Positions 9,473-17,720 are shown, counted from the first letter of the stretch. The stretch is 64,000 nucleotides of DNA from Puniceicoccaceae bacterium Marseille-Q1082 (GCA_904424815.1 CAJGBI010000001.1:835083-899082); one strand, 5' to 3'. Notes: generated by a model not told the origin, from the letters alone. Made by a program: numbers and translations.

Positions 9473-9712
9473 AGCACGTGCGTTTTTTTGCGCAAAGGCG
9501 CTTTTGGCGCCGATGCTGCAAGTTAAAAATCAATCAATCCTCCCAGAGGAGGCGGCGATTTGCAAAACTTTTTTTCGGGCGCTATTTTTGGGGCAAATAG
9601 AATCCTCCGCTGCGGCGCGCGCGCCCGCAAACCCGCTCCGCAAAAGGATTCTATTAAATCGCAAAAAAAGTTTTTCTTGCGATATTTTTGTTTTCAAAAT
9701 ACGGTTTAAAAT
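9473..9712. promoter_or_regulatory. Divergent intergenic region with an 11-bp inverted repeat
   Basis: The spacer between glgA (minus) and the isomerase-like gene (plus) is AT-rich near both starts. It contains a perfect inverted repeat, aatagaatcct at 9596-9606 and aggattctatt at 9645-9655, 38 bases apart. A regulator site or cruciform is possible. No convincing -35/-10 pair was recognised. Confidence 0.4.
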
Positions 9713-10531
9713 ATGAAAAAGATTTTTTTGACAATTGCCGCCTCGCTCGCGCTCTTCCCTGCCTTCGGCGCAAAAATCGCCGTGAGCTCCTACCCGTGGC
9801 AGAAGGCGACCATAGCCGAAATGCTCTCAGATCTGCGGGGAATCGGAGTTCGCAACGTCTCGATGTTCCAAAACATGAGGCTCGGCGGCAACGGGAAATA
9901 CGCGGGGGAAATTTTCCGCTACGACATGCCGGACGCCGCAAAGGCGGAGGCAAAAAAGATTTTCGACGGAGCCGGCGCGCGGGTAGTCTCGATAGGGCAC
10001 ATATCGCTCTCCGATGAAGCGGAAATCAAAAAGGTTTTCGAGTTCGCAAAATATTTCGGCGCGGAGGCGATGACTGTCGAGGCTCCGGCGCGCGCCCTTC
10101 CCATTTACGACAGGCTGGCGAAAGAATACGGCATAAAGGCGGGCCTCTACAACCACCCCGCCGGACGGAAGGGCGGAAAGGCGGAACCGCCCTACTCGAC
10201 GCCCGAAAAGATGGCCGCAGCTCTCGCCCTATGCGACAACCTCGGCGCGTTCCCCGACTGCGGGCACTGGGGACGCTCGGGTTTCGACATAATAAAGTGC
10301 CTGAAAAAACTCGGCGGAAAAATATCCGCCGTGAACATTCAGGATTTGACGGCGTCCGGCGAATGCGAGGAATACGGAAAGGGCGTTTTGCCGCTCGACG
10401 GATTTCTGGGGGAACTCGCGGGGTTCGACGGCTGGTGCGTCGTGATGTTCGACGCCGCCCCCGACCGCTCGCAAATAGAAAAAGTCGCCCCGTCGGTAAA
10501 ATACCTCGAAGCGCGCGGCTTTCAAAAATAG
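9713..10531 (+). CDS. Secreted sugar isomerase/epimerase-like TIM-barrel protein
   Basis: A 272-residue protein of the xylose-isomerase-like (AP endonuclease 2) superfamily. The N-terminus MKKIFLTIAASLALFPAFGA is a Sec signal peptide with cleavage likely after AFGA, so the enzyme acts outside the cytoplasm. Barrel-strand motifs include MTVEAP, GLYNHP and FPDCGHWGRSGFD, with candidate metal or acid-base residues Glu, His, Asp and His. Such exported family members in Verrucomicrobiota and Bacteroidota often work with 3-keto-sugar or glycoside metabolism; the real substrate is unknown. Monocistronic; queA follows 66 bases later. Confidence 0.75.
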   Translation: MKKIFLTIAASLALFPAFGAKIAVSSYPWQKATIAEMLSDLRGIGVRNVSMFQNMRLGGNGKYAGEIFRYDMPDAAKAEAKKIFDGAGARVVSIGHISLSDEAEIKKVFEFAKYFGAEAMTVEAPARALPIYDRLAKEYGIKAGLYNHPAGRKGGKAEPPYSTPEKMAAALALCDNLGAFPDCGHWGRSGFDIIKCLKKLGGKISAVNIQDLTASGECEEYGKGVLPLDGFLGELAGFDGWCVVMFDAAPDRSQIEKVAPSVKYLEARGFQK

Positions 10532-10597
10532 GCAAAAAATTTCTCGCAAAATAGGCGAATCGGGGGAAAATGTCCGGAATTTTTTTCAATTCGAACG

Positions 10598-11680
10598 ATG
10601 GATTCCTCCGAACTGGACTACAACCTGCCCGAAGAGCGCATAGCGCGCTTCCCGTCCCGCCGCCGCGACGCCTGCAAGCTGCTGGCGTACTCGCGCAGGA
10701 CGGGGGAAATCGCTCACGCGAAGTTCGCGGATCTGCCTGACATTCTCGAAAAACCCCACAATTTCTTCCGCAACTCCGCATCCGTGCTAAAAGCGCGGAT
10801 ATTCGCGCGCAAGCCGACCGGAGGGGAAGTAGAATGCCTTCTGCTCTCTCCGCTCGACGGCGGCCGCGAGTGGCTTTGCATGCTGAAACCCGGCAGGCGG
10901 CTGCCGGCGGGCTCGCGCTTCGGAATCGACGGCGTTTTCTCGGCTGAGGTGCTGTCGAAGGACGCCGAGGGCAACGCCGCCGTGCGCTTCGACACTTTCG
11001 GAAACGGGGGGGTCATAGAGATGAGCGAGCGCGTCGGCGTGGTTCCCCTGCCCCCGTACATCGCCCGCGACCAAAAGTCGCCCGACTACGACAGAGACTT
11101 CGACAACGAATACTACCAGACCGTTTACGCCGACCCATCCAAGCGCGTCGCGGCGGCGGCCCCGACCGCCGGCCTGCACTTCACGGCCGAACTCGACGAA
11201 AGGCTCCGCGCGCGCGGGCACTCCTTCCATTCCCTCACCCTGCACGTGGGTCTCGGAACGTTCAGGCCCATGAAGACCGAAAGGGTTGAAGATTTCCAAA
11301 TACACTCGGAAATATACGAAATCCCCGCCGAAACGCTCTCCGCAATGGGCGACGCTTCGCGCCCGAAACTCGCGGTGGGAACGACGTCGCTCAGGGCCAT
11401 GGAGGACTATTGGCGCAAAAACGGCGCGCCGCCGCGTGACTGCGCGCGGTCTGTCGCGGACTCGGCAAAAATATTCGTCTATCCGCCGCAGCGCATACTT
11501 TCCGCCGACGCGCTCGTAACCAACTTCCACCTGCCCCGCTCCTCCCTGATGTGCCTTGTGGCGGCATTTTTAAGCCCCGGCAACGCAGACGGCGTCAAAA
11601 TGCTAAAAGACTTATATCGTATCGCAATAGACAAAAAATACGACTTTTATTCCTACGGCGACGCCATGCTAATATTATAG
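10598..11680 (+). CDS. queA: S-adenosylmethionine:tRNA ribosyltransferase-isomerase
   Basis: A 360-residue QueA enzyme. It transfers the ribosyl moiety of SAM to preQ1-modified tRNA to give epoxyqueuosine, the penultimate queuosine step. Family landmarks are the start LDYNLPEERIA, the central TAGLHFT and HVGLGTF motifs, VGTTSLRA, and the C-terminal TNFHLPRSSLMCLVAAF. Length is normal. The TAG stop (11678-11680) runs directly into a repeat-rich spacer whose first mini-hairpin uses its last G. The partner gene tgt lies far away at 49956. Confidence 0.95.
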   Translation: MDSSELDYNLPEERIARFPSRRRDACKLLAYSRRTGEIAHAKFADLPDILEKPHNFFRNSASVLKARIFARKPTGGEVECLLLSPLDGGREWLCMLKPGRRLPAGSRFGIDGVFSAEVLSKDAEGNAAVRFDTFGNGGVIEMSERVGVVPLPPYIARDQKSPDYDRDFDNEYYQTVYADPSKRVAAAAPTAGLHFTAELDERLRARGHSFHSLTLHVGLGTFRPMKTERVEDFQIHSEIYEIPAETLSAMGDASRPKLAVGTTSLRAMEDYWRKNGAPPRDCARSVADSAKIFVYPPQRILSADALVTNFHLPRSSLMCLVAAFLSPGNADGVKMLKDLYRIAIDKKYDFYSYGDAMLIL

Positions 11681-11835
11681 GCGCAAGGTGCGCCAGCCAG
11701 GCACGGGGCGTGCCGGCCATTGAAGGGGGCGGCGGGGCCGCTTCCATAGAAGGGGCTGACGCCCCTTACGGGCGCAAGGTGCGCCAGCCATTGAAGGGCT
11801 GCGCCCTTACGAAGATTGGCTCCGCCAATACTTCT
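11680..11835. repeat. Array of short GC-rich hairpins
   Basis: Six short perfect or near-perfect hairpins are packed into about 150 bases: ggcgcaaggtgcgcc (11680 and 11771), ggcacggggcgtgcc (11700), aggggctgacgcccct (11751), aagggctgcgccctt (11794) and attggctccgccaat (11815). Several are separated by ccagccattgaa-like spacers. The last three types recur at 19052-19137. No open reading frame is supported. Confidence 0.75.
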
Positions 11836-12185
11836 ATCCCCTCCCTCAATCCCCCAAACAAAAAACGAACCTCCCATGAGAGGTTCGTTAATACTTCCGG
11901 AGTTCGTTCCCCTAAACCCCAGTTCCCCGATTTGGCGTAATGAAAACGAAAGCTTATTTTATCCGAAGCGCAGCGAGGCTATAAAATAAGGCTTTCGGGA
12001 AGGATAAAATGCTCTAGCATTTTATTCGGATATATACAAAACTCCATATGCGGAAACTTCGGGGGCAGGCGCATTGGCTTTGCCAATGCTTCTATCCCCT
12101 TCCCGTTCCCCTCAAAAAAACGAACCTCCCACATGAGAGGTTCGTACACACTTCCGGAGTTCATTCCGAAAAACCCCAGTTCCCC
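11836..12185. repeat. Dispersed repeat modules, two tandem units with a palindromic insert
   Basis: Unit 1 (about 11815-11943) and unit 2 (about 12070-12205) share the order: attggc-hairpin, cttctatcccctcc, the hairpin aacgaacctc...gaggttcgt (11864-11889 and 12119-12145), acttccggagtt, and ccccagttccccgatttggcg. A third unit lies at 19123-19245. Between units 1 and 2 sits an unrelated 120-base AT-richer stretch. It has its own inverted repeats: cgaaagcttattttat at 11947 with ataaaataaggctttcg at 11981, and ataaaatgct-ct-agcattttat at 12004-12025. No gene is seen here. Confidence 0.75.
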
Positions 12186-12315
12186 GATTTGGCGCAATGA
12201 TTTTGGATGAAGAGCGAGTATTCGGGGAAAGCCGCCGGTGGGAGCGTACATTAGTACGTGACCAGTGGCGGCTTTCCCCGAAACGGAGCTATTCGCCAAA
12301 ATCATTCGCCAAATC
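12186..12315. repeat. 130-bp long palindromic repeat, copy A (overlaps asd 3' end)
   Basis: Outer arms gatttggcgcaatgattttg (12186-12205) and its near-perfect complement at 12296-12315 differ by one base. Inner arms ttcggggaaagccgcc (12221-12236) and ggcggctttccccgaa (12267-12282) are perfect. The loop holds a small cgtac-atta-gtacg hairpin. The right arm supplies the last codons of asd (stop at 12289). Copy B with the same architecture is at 19232-19361. Confidence 0.85.
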
Positions 12316-13305
12316 TTCGGCGATTTGAACTGCATTCAAAGCCGCGCCCTTCCAGAGCTGGTCGCCCGCGACCCAGAAGGAAAGCCCGTTTTCAAACGCC
12401 AAGTCCCTGCGGATTCTGCCGATGCCGCACTTTTCTTTGCCCTGGTATTTGAGGGGCATCGGATATTTCTTTTGGGCGACGTCGTCGTCCAGTTCGGCGC
12501 CCGGGAACGCGGCTATGACTTCGCGCGCCCTCTCGACGGAAACCGGCTTCTCAAATTCCGCGTTTATCGCGACGCTGTGCGCCCTCATGACGGGCACGCG
12601 CACGCATGTTGTGGAGCACGCGAGGTTCGGGAGGCCCATAATCTTGCGCGTCTCGTTTAACATTTTCATTTCCTCTTTGGTATAACCGTTTTCGAGGAAT
12701 GCGTCAACGTGCGGAATTGCGTTGAAGGCGATCTGGTAGGGATAGACCGATACGGGCATTTCCCCGCCTTCGGCAAACGCCCTGACCTGGTTTTTGAGCT
12801 CCTCCATTGCGGCGACTCCTGTTCCGGAGACCGCCTGGTAGGTTGCGGCAAAAAATCTTTTCAGCCCGAACTCGCGGTGCAGCGGGCAGAGCGCCATAAG
12901 GGAAATTGCCGTAGTGCAGTTGGGATTGGCGATTATGTTTTTGTGGCCGCGCAGCGCGTCGGGGTTGACCTCCGGAACGACGAGCGGCACGTCGGGGTCC
13001 ATGCGGAAAGCGGAGCTGTTGTCTATGGCGACGCATCCGCGCTTTGCGGCTTCGGGAACGAGAACTTTCGAAACCCCCGCGCCCGCGGAGAAAATGGCTA
13101 TATCCAGGTTTTCAAAACTTTCGGGTTTGGCTTCCTCCACGGTAAATGTTTGGGAGCCGTGAGAAATTTTCTTGCCCGCGCTCCTTGAGGATGCCAAAAG
13201 TGTTAGCGAGGACATCGGGAAGTTTCTCGCAAAAAGCAGCCCTACCAGTTCCTGGCCGACCGCGCCGGTCGCGCCTACTATGCCTACTCTGTATTTCTTA
13301 TTCAT
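12289..13305 (-). CDS. asd: Aspartate-semialdehyde dehydrogenase
   Basis: A 338-residue Asd, reducing aspartyl phosphate to aspartate semialdehyde for lysine/diaminopimelate, threonine and methionine. The N-terminus KYRVGIVGATGAVGQELVGLL is the NADP-binding Rossmann loop. The active-site cysteine is in NPNCTTAISLMAL. SGTGVAAMEEL and CVRVPVMRAHS follow as in bacterial Asd. The ATG at 13305 overlaps by two bases the ATG of the divergent L,D-transpeptidase-like gene (CATG). The last residues, DLANDFGE, are encoded by the arm of the dispersed palindromic repeat. The same arm at 19342-19361 would read DLANAFGE plus stop, so the C-terminus was probably rebuilt by repeat insertion. Confidence 0.95.
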   Translation of the reverse strand: MNKKYRVGIVGATGAVGQELVGLLFARNFPMSSLTLLASSRSAGKKISHGSQTFTVEEAKPESFENLDIAIFSAGAGVSKVLVPEAAKRGCVAIDNSSAFRMDPDVPLVVPEVNPDALRGHKNIIANPNCTTAISLMALCPLHREFGLKRFFAATYQAVSGTGVAAMEELKNQVRAFAEGGEMPVSVYPYQIAFNAIPHVDAFLENGYTKEEMKMLNETRKIMGLPNLACSTTCVRVPVMRAHSVAINAEFEKPVSVERAREVIAAFPGAELDDDVAQKKYPMPLKYQGKEKCGIGRIRRDLAFENGLSFWVAGDQLWKGAALNAVQIAEDLANDFGE

Positions 13306-13840
13306 GGATGAATTGCCGAAAAAAATTGTAAGCGTCTGTAATGAATTAAAAGTCCGGCCCACGCAACATTTAATTTACGTGTCGATTGCGCGCCAGCGGC
13401 TCTATCTGTTCAACGGCGGGAAGCTCGAGAAAGAATACGCGGCGTCGACTTCCCGCAATCCGCCGAGCTGCGTCGAGGGATCGCTTGGCACCCCAACCGG
13501 TCTGCACAAAATAGACGGCAAGATAGGCGGCGGAGAACCTTTGGGGACGGTGTTCAGAGGCAGAAAGCCCTGCGGAACCGTCGGCGACCAGCCGCCCGAA
13601 GAGCGCGCAAAGAATCTTATCACAACCCGCATAATGCGCCTGAGGGGCCTTGAAGATGGCAAGAACAGCGGCGGAAACCTCGACACCTACGCGCGCTTTG
13701 TCTACATACACGGAACAAACCGCGAAGACCGGCTCGGAACCCCCGACAGCCACGGATGCGTCCTGCTATCGAATTCAGGCGTTGCGGAACTTTTTGACCT
13801 TGTAGAGGACAATTCAATAGTTTTTATTTCGGAAGATTGA
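13304..13840 (+). CDS. L,D-transpeptidase (YkuD) family protein, no signal peptide
   Basis: A 178-residue protein with the YkuD fold (IYVSIARQRLYLFNGGKLEKEY) and the catalytic signature HGTNREDRLGTPDSHGCVLL, with His and the nucleophilic Cys in SHGC. YkuD enzymes cross-link peptidoglycan through 3-3 bonds or attach proteins to it. Unusually, no Sec signal, lipobox or membrane segment is visible with the ATG at 13304; upstream codons in this frame are antisense to asd and look non-coding. It could be exported atypically, be mis-started, or act inside the cell. Twenty-two bases separate it from the regulator gene. Confidence 0.8.
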   Translation: MDELPKKIVSVCNELKVRPTQHLIYVSIARQRLYLFNGGKLEKEYAASTSRNPPSCVEGSLGTPTGLHKIDGKIGGGEPLGTVFRGRKPCGTVGDQPPEERAKNLITTRIMRLRGLEDGKNSGGNLDTYARFVYIHGTNREDRLGTPDSHGCVLLSNSGVAELFDLVEDNSIVFISED

Positions 13841-13862
13841 AAGGGCGGAAGGCGACATACAG

Positions 13863-15281
13863 ATGCAAAGCGTTCTAATAGTTGACGACGAAAAACACAC
13901 GCGCGACGGGCTAGTCGCGGTGCTTTCGGACGATTACGACGTGCTCGCGGCCTCCAACGCCGACGAAGCCGTGCGGCTGCTCGACGCCGAAGAGTTCGAC
14001 GCGGTTGTCACCGATTTCCGCATGGCCGGCAAATCGGGGCTAAGCGTTATAGACAAGGCGATTTCCCTGCCGTCCAAGCCCGCGTGCATAATGCTCACCG
14101 CCTACGGAAACGTGGAAACCGCGGTCGAGGCGATGAAGCGCGGGGCGGTGGACTTCCTCTCAAAGCCCGTGGACGTCGACAGGCTTGAAAAGGTTTTGGC
14201 GGAGGCGCTGAAAAAGCGCGAAGAAAGGAGGCTCGAGGAAAAACGGGCGCTCGCCGAGCGCGTCGAAAGCGCGCGAAAGGCAAAAAAGCACGCCGCGGCC
14301 GCAGCGGTCGCGGGCGGGCATTTTGAGCTTGGCGACATCATAGCAAACAGCCCGAAAATGAGGGAGGTCGTCGACCGCGCCACCCAGGTTGCGCACTCGA
14401 AAGCGACCGTCACCCTAACCGGAGAAACCGGCACGGGCAAGGAGCTCATCGCGAATCTCATCCACGCCTCCTCGCCGCGCGCCGACAAGCCGTTCGTGCC
14501 GGTACACTGCGCGGCGATTCCCTCCAACCTGCTCGAAAGCGAGCTTTTCGGGTACGAAAAGGGCGCTTTCACGGGCGCGGTAAACCGCAGAATCGGCAGG
14601 TTTGAGGCCGCCGACGGCGGCACGATATTCCTCGACGAAATCGGGGAAATCGACGCCGCCACGCAGGTCAAGCTCCTGCGGTTTCTCGAAACGAAAACCC
14701 TCGAAAGAATCGGCGGCAACGAGAGCATACGGGTGGACGTGCGCATAGTATGCGCCACCAACAGGGATTTGAAAGGGCTTGCCGAAAGCGGGGAGTTCCG
14801 CGCCGACCTCTATTACAGGCTGAACGTCGTGGAGATAAAAATCCCCCCTCTGCGGGAGCACCCGCAGGACATTCCGAGCCTTTTGGAGGCGTATTCGGAC
14901 TATTTCGCCAAAGAAAATTCGGCGGCCCCCGTAAAATTCTCCGCCGCCGCTCTCGACGCCCTGAAAAAATATCCGTGGCCCGGCAACATAAGGGAATTGA
15001 GAAATTTCTGCGAAAACGCGGTGGTCATGAGCCCCTCGCGCGAAATAGGCATTGCGGAGCTCGACGACAGGTTTAAAAATCCCGCGCCTTTCCCCGCGGC
15101 CCCCAAACCGCCCTCCGGCGTCCCGGAGCTTCCGATGCCGACCAGGCGCGAAAGCGAGGACGCCCTCATAAAGCGCGCGCTTGAAGCCGCCGGAGGCAAC
15201 AAGAGCAAGGCGGCGGAAATACTCGGCATTAGCAGGCGCACGCTCTACCGCAAACTGTCCCCGCGCTCCGGCGACATTTGA
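13863..15281 (+). CDS. NtrC-family sigma-54-dependent response regulator
   Basis: A 472-residue two-component regulator. The receiver domain (about 1-120) has acidic D8-D9 and phospho-acceptor D51 (VVTDFRM). The AAA+ core (about 155-390) has Walker A GETGTGKELIA, the sigma-54-contacting GAFTGA loop and Walker B GGTIFLDEIGEI. The C-terminal Fis-type helix-turn-helix is NKSKAAEILGISRRTLYRKL. Phosphorylation would drive oligomerisation and opening of sigma-54 promoters. No histidine kinase is adjacent, so the partner is elsewhere. The L,D-transpeptidase-like gene just upstream may be co-transcribed; cstA converges from downstream. Confidence 0.93.
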   Translation: MQSVLIVDDEKHTRDGLVAVLSDDYDVLAASNADEAVRLLDAEEFDAVVTDFRMAGKSGLSVIDKAISLPSKPACIMLTAYGNVETAVEAMKRGAVDFLSKPVDVDRLEKVLAEALKKREERRLEEKRALAERVESARKAKKHAAAAAVAGGHFELGDIIANSPKMREVVDRATQVAHSKATVTLTGETGTGKELIANLIHASSPRADKPFVPVHCAAIPSNLLESELFGYEKGAFTGAVNRRIGRFEAADGGTIFLDEIGEIDAATQVKLLRFLETKTLERIGGNESIRVDVRIVCATNRDLKGLAESGEFRADLYYRLNVVEIKIPPLREHPQDIPSLLEAYSDYFAKENSAAPVKFSAAALDALKKYPWPGNIRELRNFCENAVVMSPSREIGIAELDDRFKNPAPFPAAPKPPSGVPELPMPTRRESEDALIKRALEAAGGNKSKAAEILGISRRTLYRKLSPRSGDI

Positions 15282-15294
15282 AACCCCGAAAGCG

Positions 15295-15330
15295 AAACAG
15301 GCGCGAAAGCTTTTTCTTTCGCGCCTGTTT
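15295..15330. terminator. Bidirectional terminator between regulator and cstA
   Basis: Fifteen-base arms aaacaggcgcgaaag (15295-15309) and ctttcgcgcctgttt (15316-15330) enclose a 6-base loop, followed on the plus strand by tt. It lies between two convergent genes, and the flanking A and T runs allow use from both sides. Confidence 0.8.
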
Positions 15331-15354
15331 TTGCCTGCCGGTTTTCAGGCGGGC

Positions 15355-16812
15355 CTATTCGCCCGGCTTCCCGCCGGCCGCCCCGAGCTTTCTCACGACA
15401 TAAGCCAACACTATCGTGAGAATGGCCGCTATCGCGTAAGACACGTTCAGGTCGAGCCCGAACCCCACTGGGCCGCCGTGCGCGGGCGAAATCCACAGTA
15501 TGTACGAAATGACGATGAAAGTCATGAACATCGCGGGAATCAGCGCAACGCCCCCGCTTTTGCCCTGCCTGTAAAGCCAGACCGCCGACGCGCTGAGCGT
15601 GGCCGACGCGAGCACCTGGTTGCCCCAGGCGAAGTAATTCCACAACTGCGCAAAACTGCTCGCGCTGACATTGGACCACGCCAGCAGAAGCGACACCAAA
15701 ATTATGAGCGGCGCACACAAGATTATCCTCTTCGAAAGTTTTTTCTGCGGCATTCCTATCATTTCCGCAAGGCTCATGCGCAGACTGCGCATGGCGGTGT
15801 CGCCCGATGTTATGGCAAGTATAACGACGCCGAGCAGGGTGACAGAGCCCACCCAGTCCCCGAGAAAATACTTTGCGATGTCCGAGAGCACCCATGTGGC
15901 GTTCTCGTCCATCTTTTCGGGGAAGAGATTGTATATGGCAAGCCCCGCCGCCGCCCAAATCATCGCTATGACGCCCTCAACTATCATCATGCCGTAAAAT
16001 GCCGCCCTTCCCTGGCGCTCTGATTTCATGGTGCGCGCGATAATCGGCGACTGCGTTGCGTGGAATCCGGAAATTATCCCGCAAGCTATGGTGACGAAAA
16101 GAAGGGGAACTATGGGGTGCCCGTTTTCGGCGGTCCACATCTTTTCCTTAAACCCCGCGGTTTCAGTCAGCACCGAAGGATCGCGCATGGCGTATGCAAC
16201 GACCGCAATGCACACGGCGACGGTCCCGACGAGCAAAAGCGCGCCGAAGGCCGGATAGATCTTGCCGATGATCTTGTCTATCGGGAATATCGTGGAGCAT
16301 ATGTAATACAGGAATATGCCGACGACCGCAAACCAGAAAATCGGTACTTCCGGCATCATGGAATCTATTATCTGCGCGGGAATGTTCACGAACACCGCCA
16401 CGACAAGCAGCAAAAGCAGCATCATGAAAACGGAAAAAATCCCGTAAAATCTCTTTCCGAGATTCATCTTCACGAGCGCCGGCAGGTTCGCGCCGCCGTG
16501 GCGCACGGACATCATTCCGGAAATGAAGTCGTGCGTGGCGCCCGCTATCACGTTGCCTATCGGAATTACGACAAACACTATCGTCCCGAACTTTATGCCG
16601 AGAATCACTCCTATGACGGGGCCGACCCCGGCGATGTTGAGCAGCTGGATTAGCATGTTCTTCCAGTGCGGAAGGCACACGTAGTCCACCCCGTCGAATT
16701 TCGTTATCGCGGGCGTTTCCCTGTCGTCGGGAGCTATCATCTTTTCGATGAACCTCCCGTAAGTCATATACCCCGCGGCGAGTAAAACTATTCCCAATAA
16801 AAATAAAACCAT
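15355..16812 (-). CDS. cstA: CstA-family peptide/pyruvate transporter
   Basis: A 485-residue polytopic membrane protein of the carbon starvation CstA family, which imports peptides or pyruvate. Family motifs include GYMTYGRFIEK near the N-terminus, NIAGVGPVIGVILG, GATHDFISGMMSVRHGG, and HATQSPIIARTM in the middle. It is shorter than the E. coli protein (about 700 residues), like many single-unit members. The ATG at 16812 is preferred over the TTG at 16821. No Shine-Dalgarno is obvious. A single gene with 458 bases of upstream spacer. Confidence 0.88.
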   Translation of the reverse strand: MVLFLLGIVLLAAGYMTYGRFIEKMIAPDDRETPAITKFDGVDYVCLPHWKNMLIQLLNIAGVGPVIGVILGIKFGTIVFVVIPIGNVIAGATHDFISGMMSVRHGGANLPALVKMNLGKRFYGIFSVFMMLLLLLVVAVFVNIPAQIIDSMMPEVPIFWFAVVGIFLYYICSTIFPIDKIIGKIYPAFGALLLVGTVAVCIAVVAYAMRDPSVLTETAGFKEKMWTAENGHPIVPLLFVTIACGIISGFHATQSPIIARTMKSERQGRAAFYGMMIVEGVIAMIWAAAGLAIYNLFPEKMDENATWVLSDIAKYFLGDWVGSVTLLGVVILAITSGDTAMRSLRMSLAEMIGMPQKKLSKRIILCAPLIILVSLLLAWSNVSASSFAQLWNYFAWGNQVLASATLSASAVWLYRQGKSGGVALIPAMFMTFIVISYILWISPAHGGPVGFGLDLNVSYAIAAILTIVLAYVVRKLGAAGGKPGE

Positions 16813-17270
16813 GGCGTGCAAAACGCGTCCCCAGAAATTTGAAAACGCGAAAATTTATCTAATTTTTTGCCGAAAAAATTGTCAAGAAGAATGACCATGC
16901 GCCTAATAAAAAAATTCTCGAAATCCCGCCCGCGCGGAGAGTTCCGTCCCCGCGGCAGGCTAAGGCGGGACATTCGGCGCTCTCCCGCGCGCACATCTTG
17001 CGGCAAATTAAATTCGCCCTTCGCGTTCCCTCCCGAACCGTTTTTCGCAAACGCGACCGCCTCTTTCCCAAGCGTGCGGCTGCCGGCCCGCAAAGCGCAA
17101 AACTTATGCCCCGAATACCGCCTATCCGCCCGAACACACCGCTTTTGCGCCACGCTCCCGACGCTTTCCGCCACCGTACGGAAAATTCTCAAAAAATGAT
17201 AAAACCAAAAAAGTTTGCCCGCTCCCCGGCCGCTTTCGCGCTCCGCGAAAGCCCGTTTCAAGCTTTCATG
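16813..17270. other. Intergenic region with no recognised gene
   Basis: Upstream of cstA and downstream of tsaE. The first 100 bases by cstA are AT-rich and probably hold its promoter; the rest is GC-rich. Open frames here lack start signals and recognisable protein features. I found no sigma-54 site and no structured RNA. Confidence 0.5.
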
Positions 17271-17720
17271 CTAATCGACGAGCTTCACGCAATGCCTTCC
17301 GTCCGCGCCGATCGAGAATTTCAGGCGCGCGCCGATTTCCGGCAACGCGGGCTCCACGGCCTCCGGCCACTCGACGCACAAAATACGCGGCGGCGGAGCG
17401 ACCTCGTCCACGAGAAGATTGTCAAACGCCTCAGGAGACGAAAGCCGGTACGCGTCTATATGCGCAAGCCGCCCGCCGCCGGGAATTTCGTAGACGCAAA
17501 ATATGTTGAACGACGGGCTCTTCACCGTTTCGGTAATTCCGAGCCCCCTCGCGATTCCCTTTACGAAATTCGTCTTTCCCGTCCCGAGATCTCCGGATAG
17601 GGAAATCGCGAAATCCGCCGGAAGGGTTCGCGCAAAATCCGCCGCGAACCCCGAAGCCTCCGCCGCCGACGAGCTGACAAATCCCGCGCGCAGCCGGCGC
17701 GCCGCCCCTTCAAAATCCAT
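17271..17720 (-). CDS. tsaE: tRNA threonylcarbamoyladenosine biosynthesis ATPase
   Basis: A 149-residue TsaE, the ATPase that drives the TsaBD complex making t6A37 on ANN-decoding tRNAs. Walker A is GDLGTGKTNFVKGI, followed by the switch-like SPSFNIFCVYE, HIDAYRLSS and CVEWPEAVE motifs in family order. The ATG at 17720 shares one base with the TAA stop of the aminotransferase (TAATG), indicating translational coupling. A much longer frame running to 18797 is only the antiphase shadow of the aminotransferase and is not used. Confidence 0.92.
   Translation of the reverse strand: MDFEGAARRLRAGFVSSSAAEASGFAADFARTLPADFAISLSGDLGTGKTNFVKGIARGLGITETVKSPSFNIFCVYEIPGGGRLAHIDAYRLSSPEAFDNLLVDEVAPPPRILCVEWPEAVEPALPEIGARLKFSIGADGRHCVKLVD

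Noticed and set aside
11680-12185. Possible CRISPR array
   Set aside because: Repeats are short palindromes of several different sequences with irregular spacing; there are no unique 30-40 base spacers and no cas genes in the window.
12186-12315. Integron attC-like site
   Set aside because: Size and palindromic form are similar, but the R-box/L-box core (RYYYAAC / GTTRRRY) is absent and no integrase is nearby.
16813-17270. Sigma-54 promoter for cstA linked to the nearby NtrC-type regulator
   Set aside because: No GG-N10-GC type element (TGGCAC-N5-TTGC) could be found upstream of cstA.
16998-17600. Plus-strand ORF of 200 residues spanning the cstA-tsaE spacer
   Set aside because: Runs antisense into tsaE, is rich in Arg, Pro and Ala, and has no recognisable motif.
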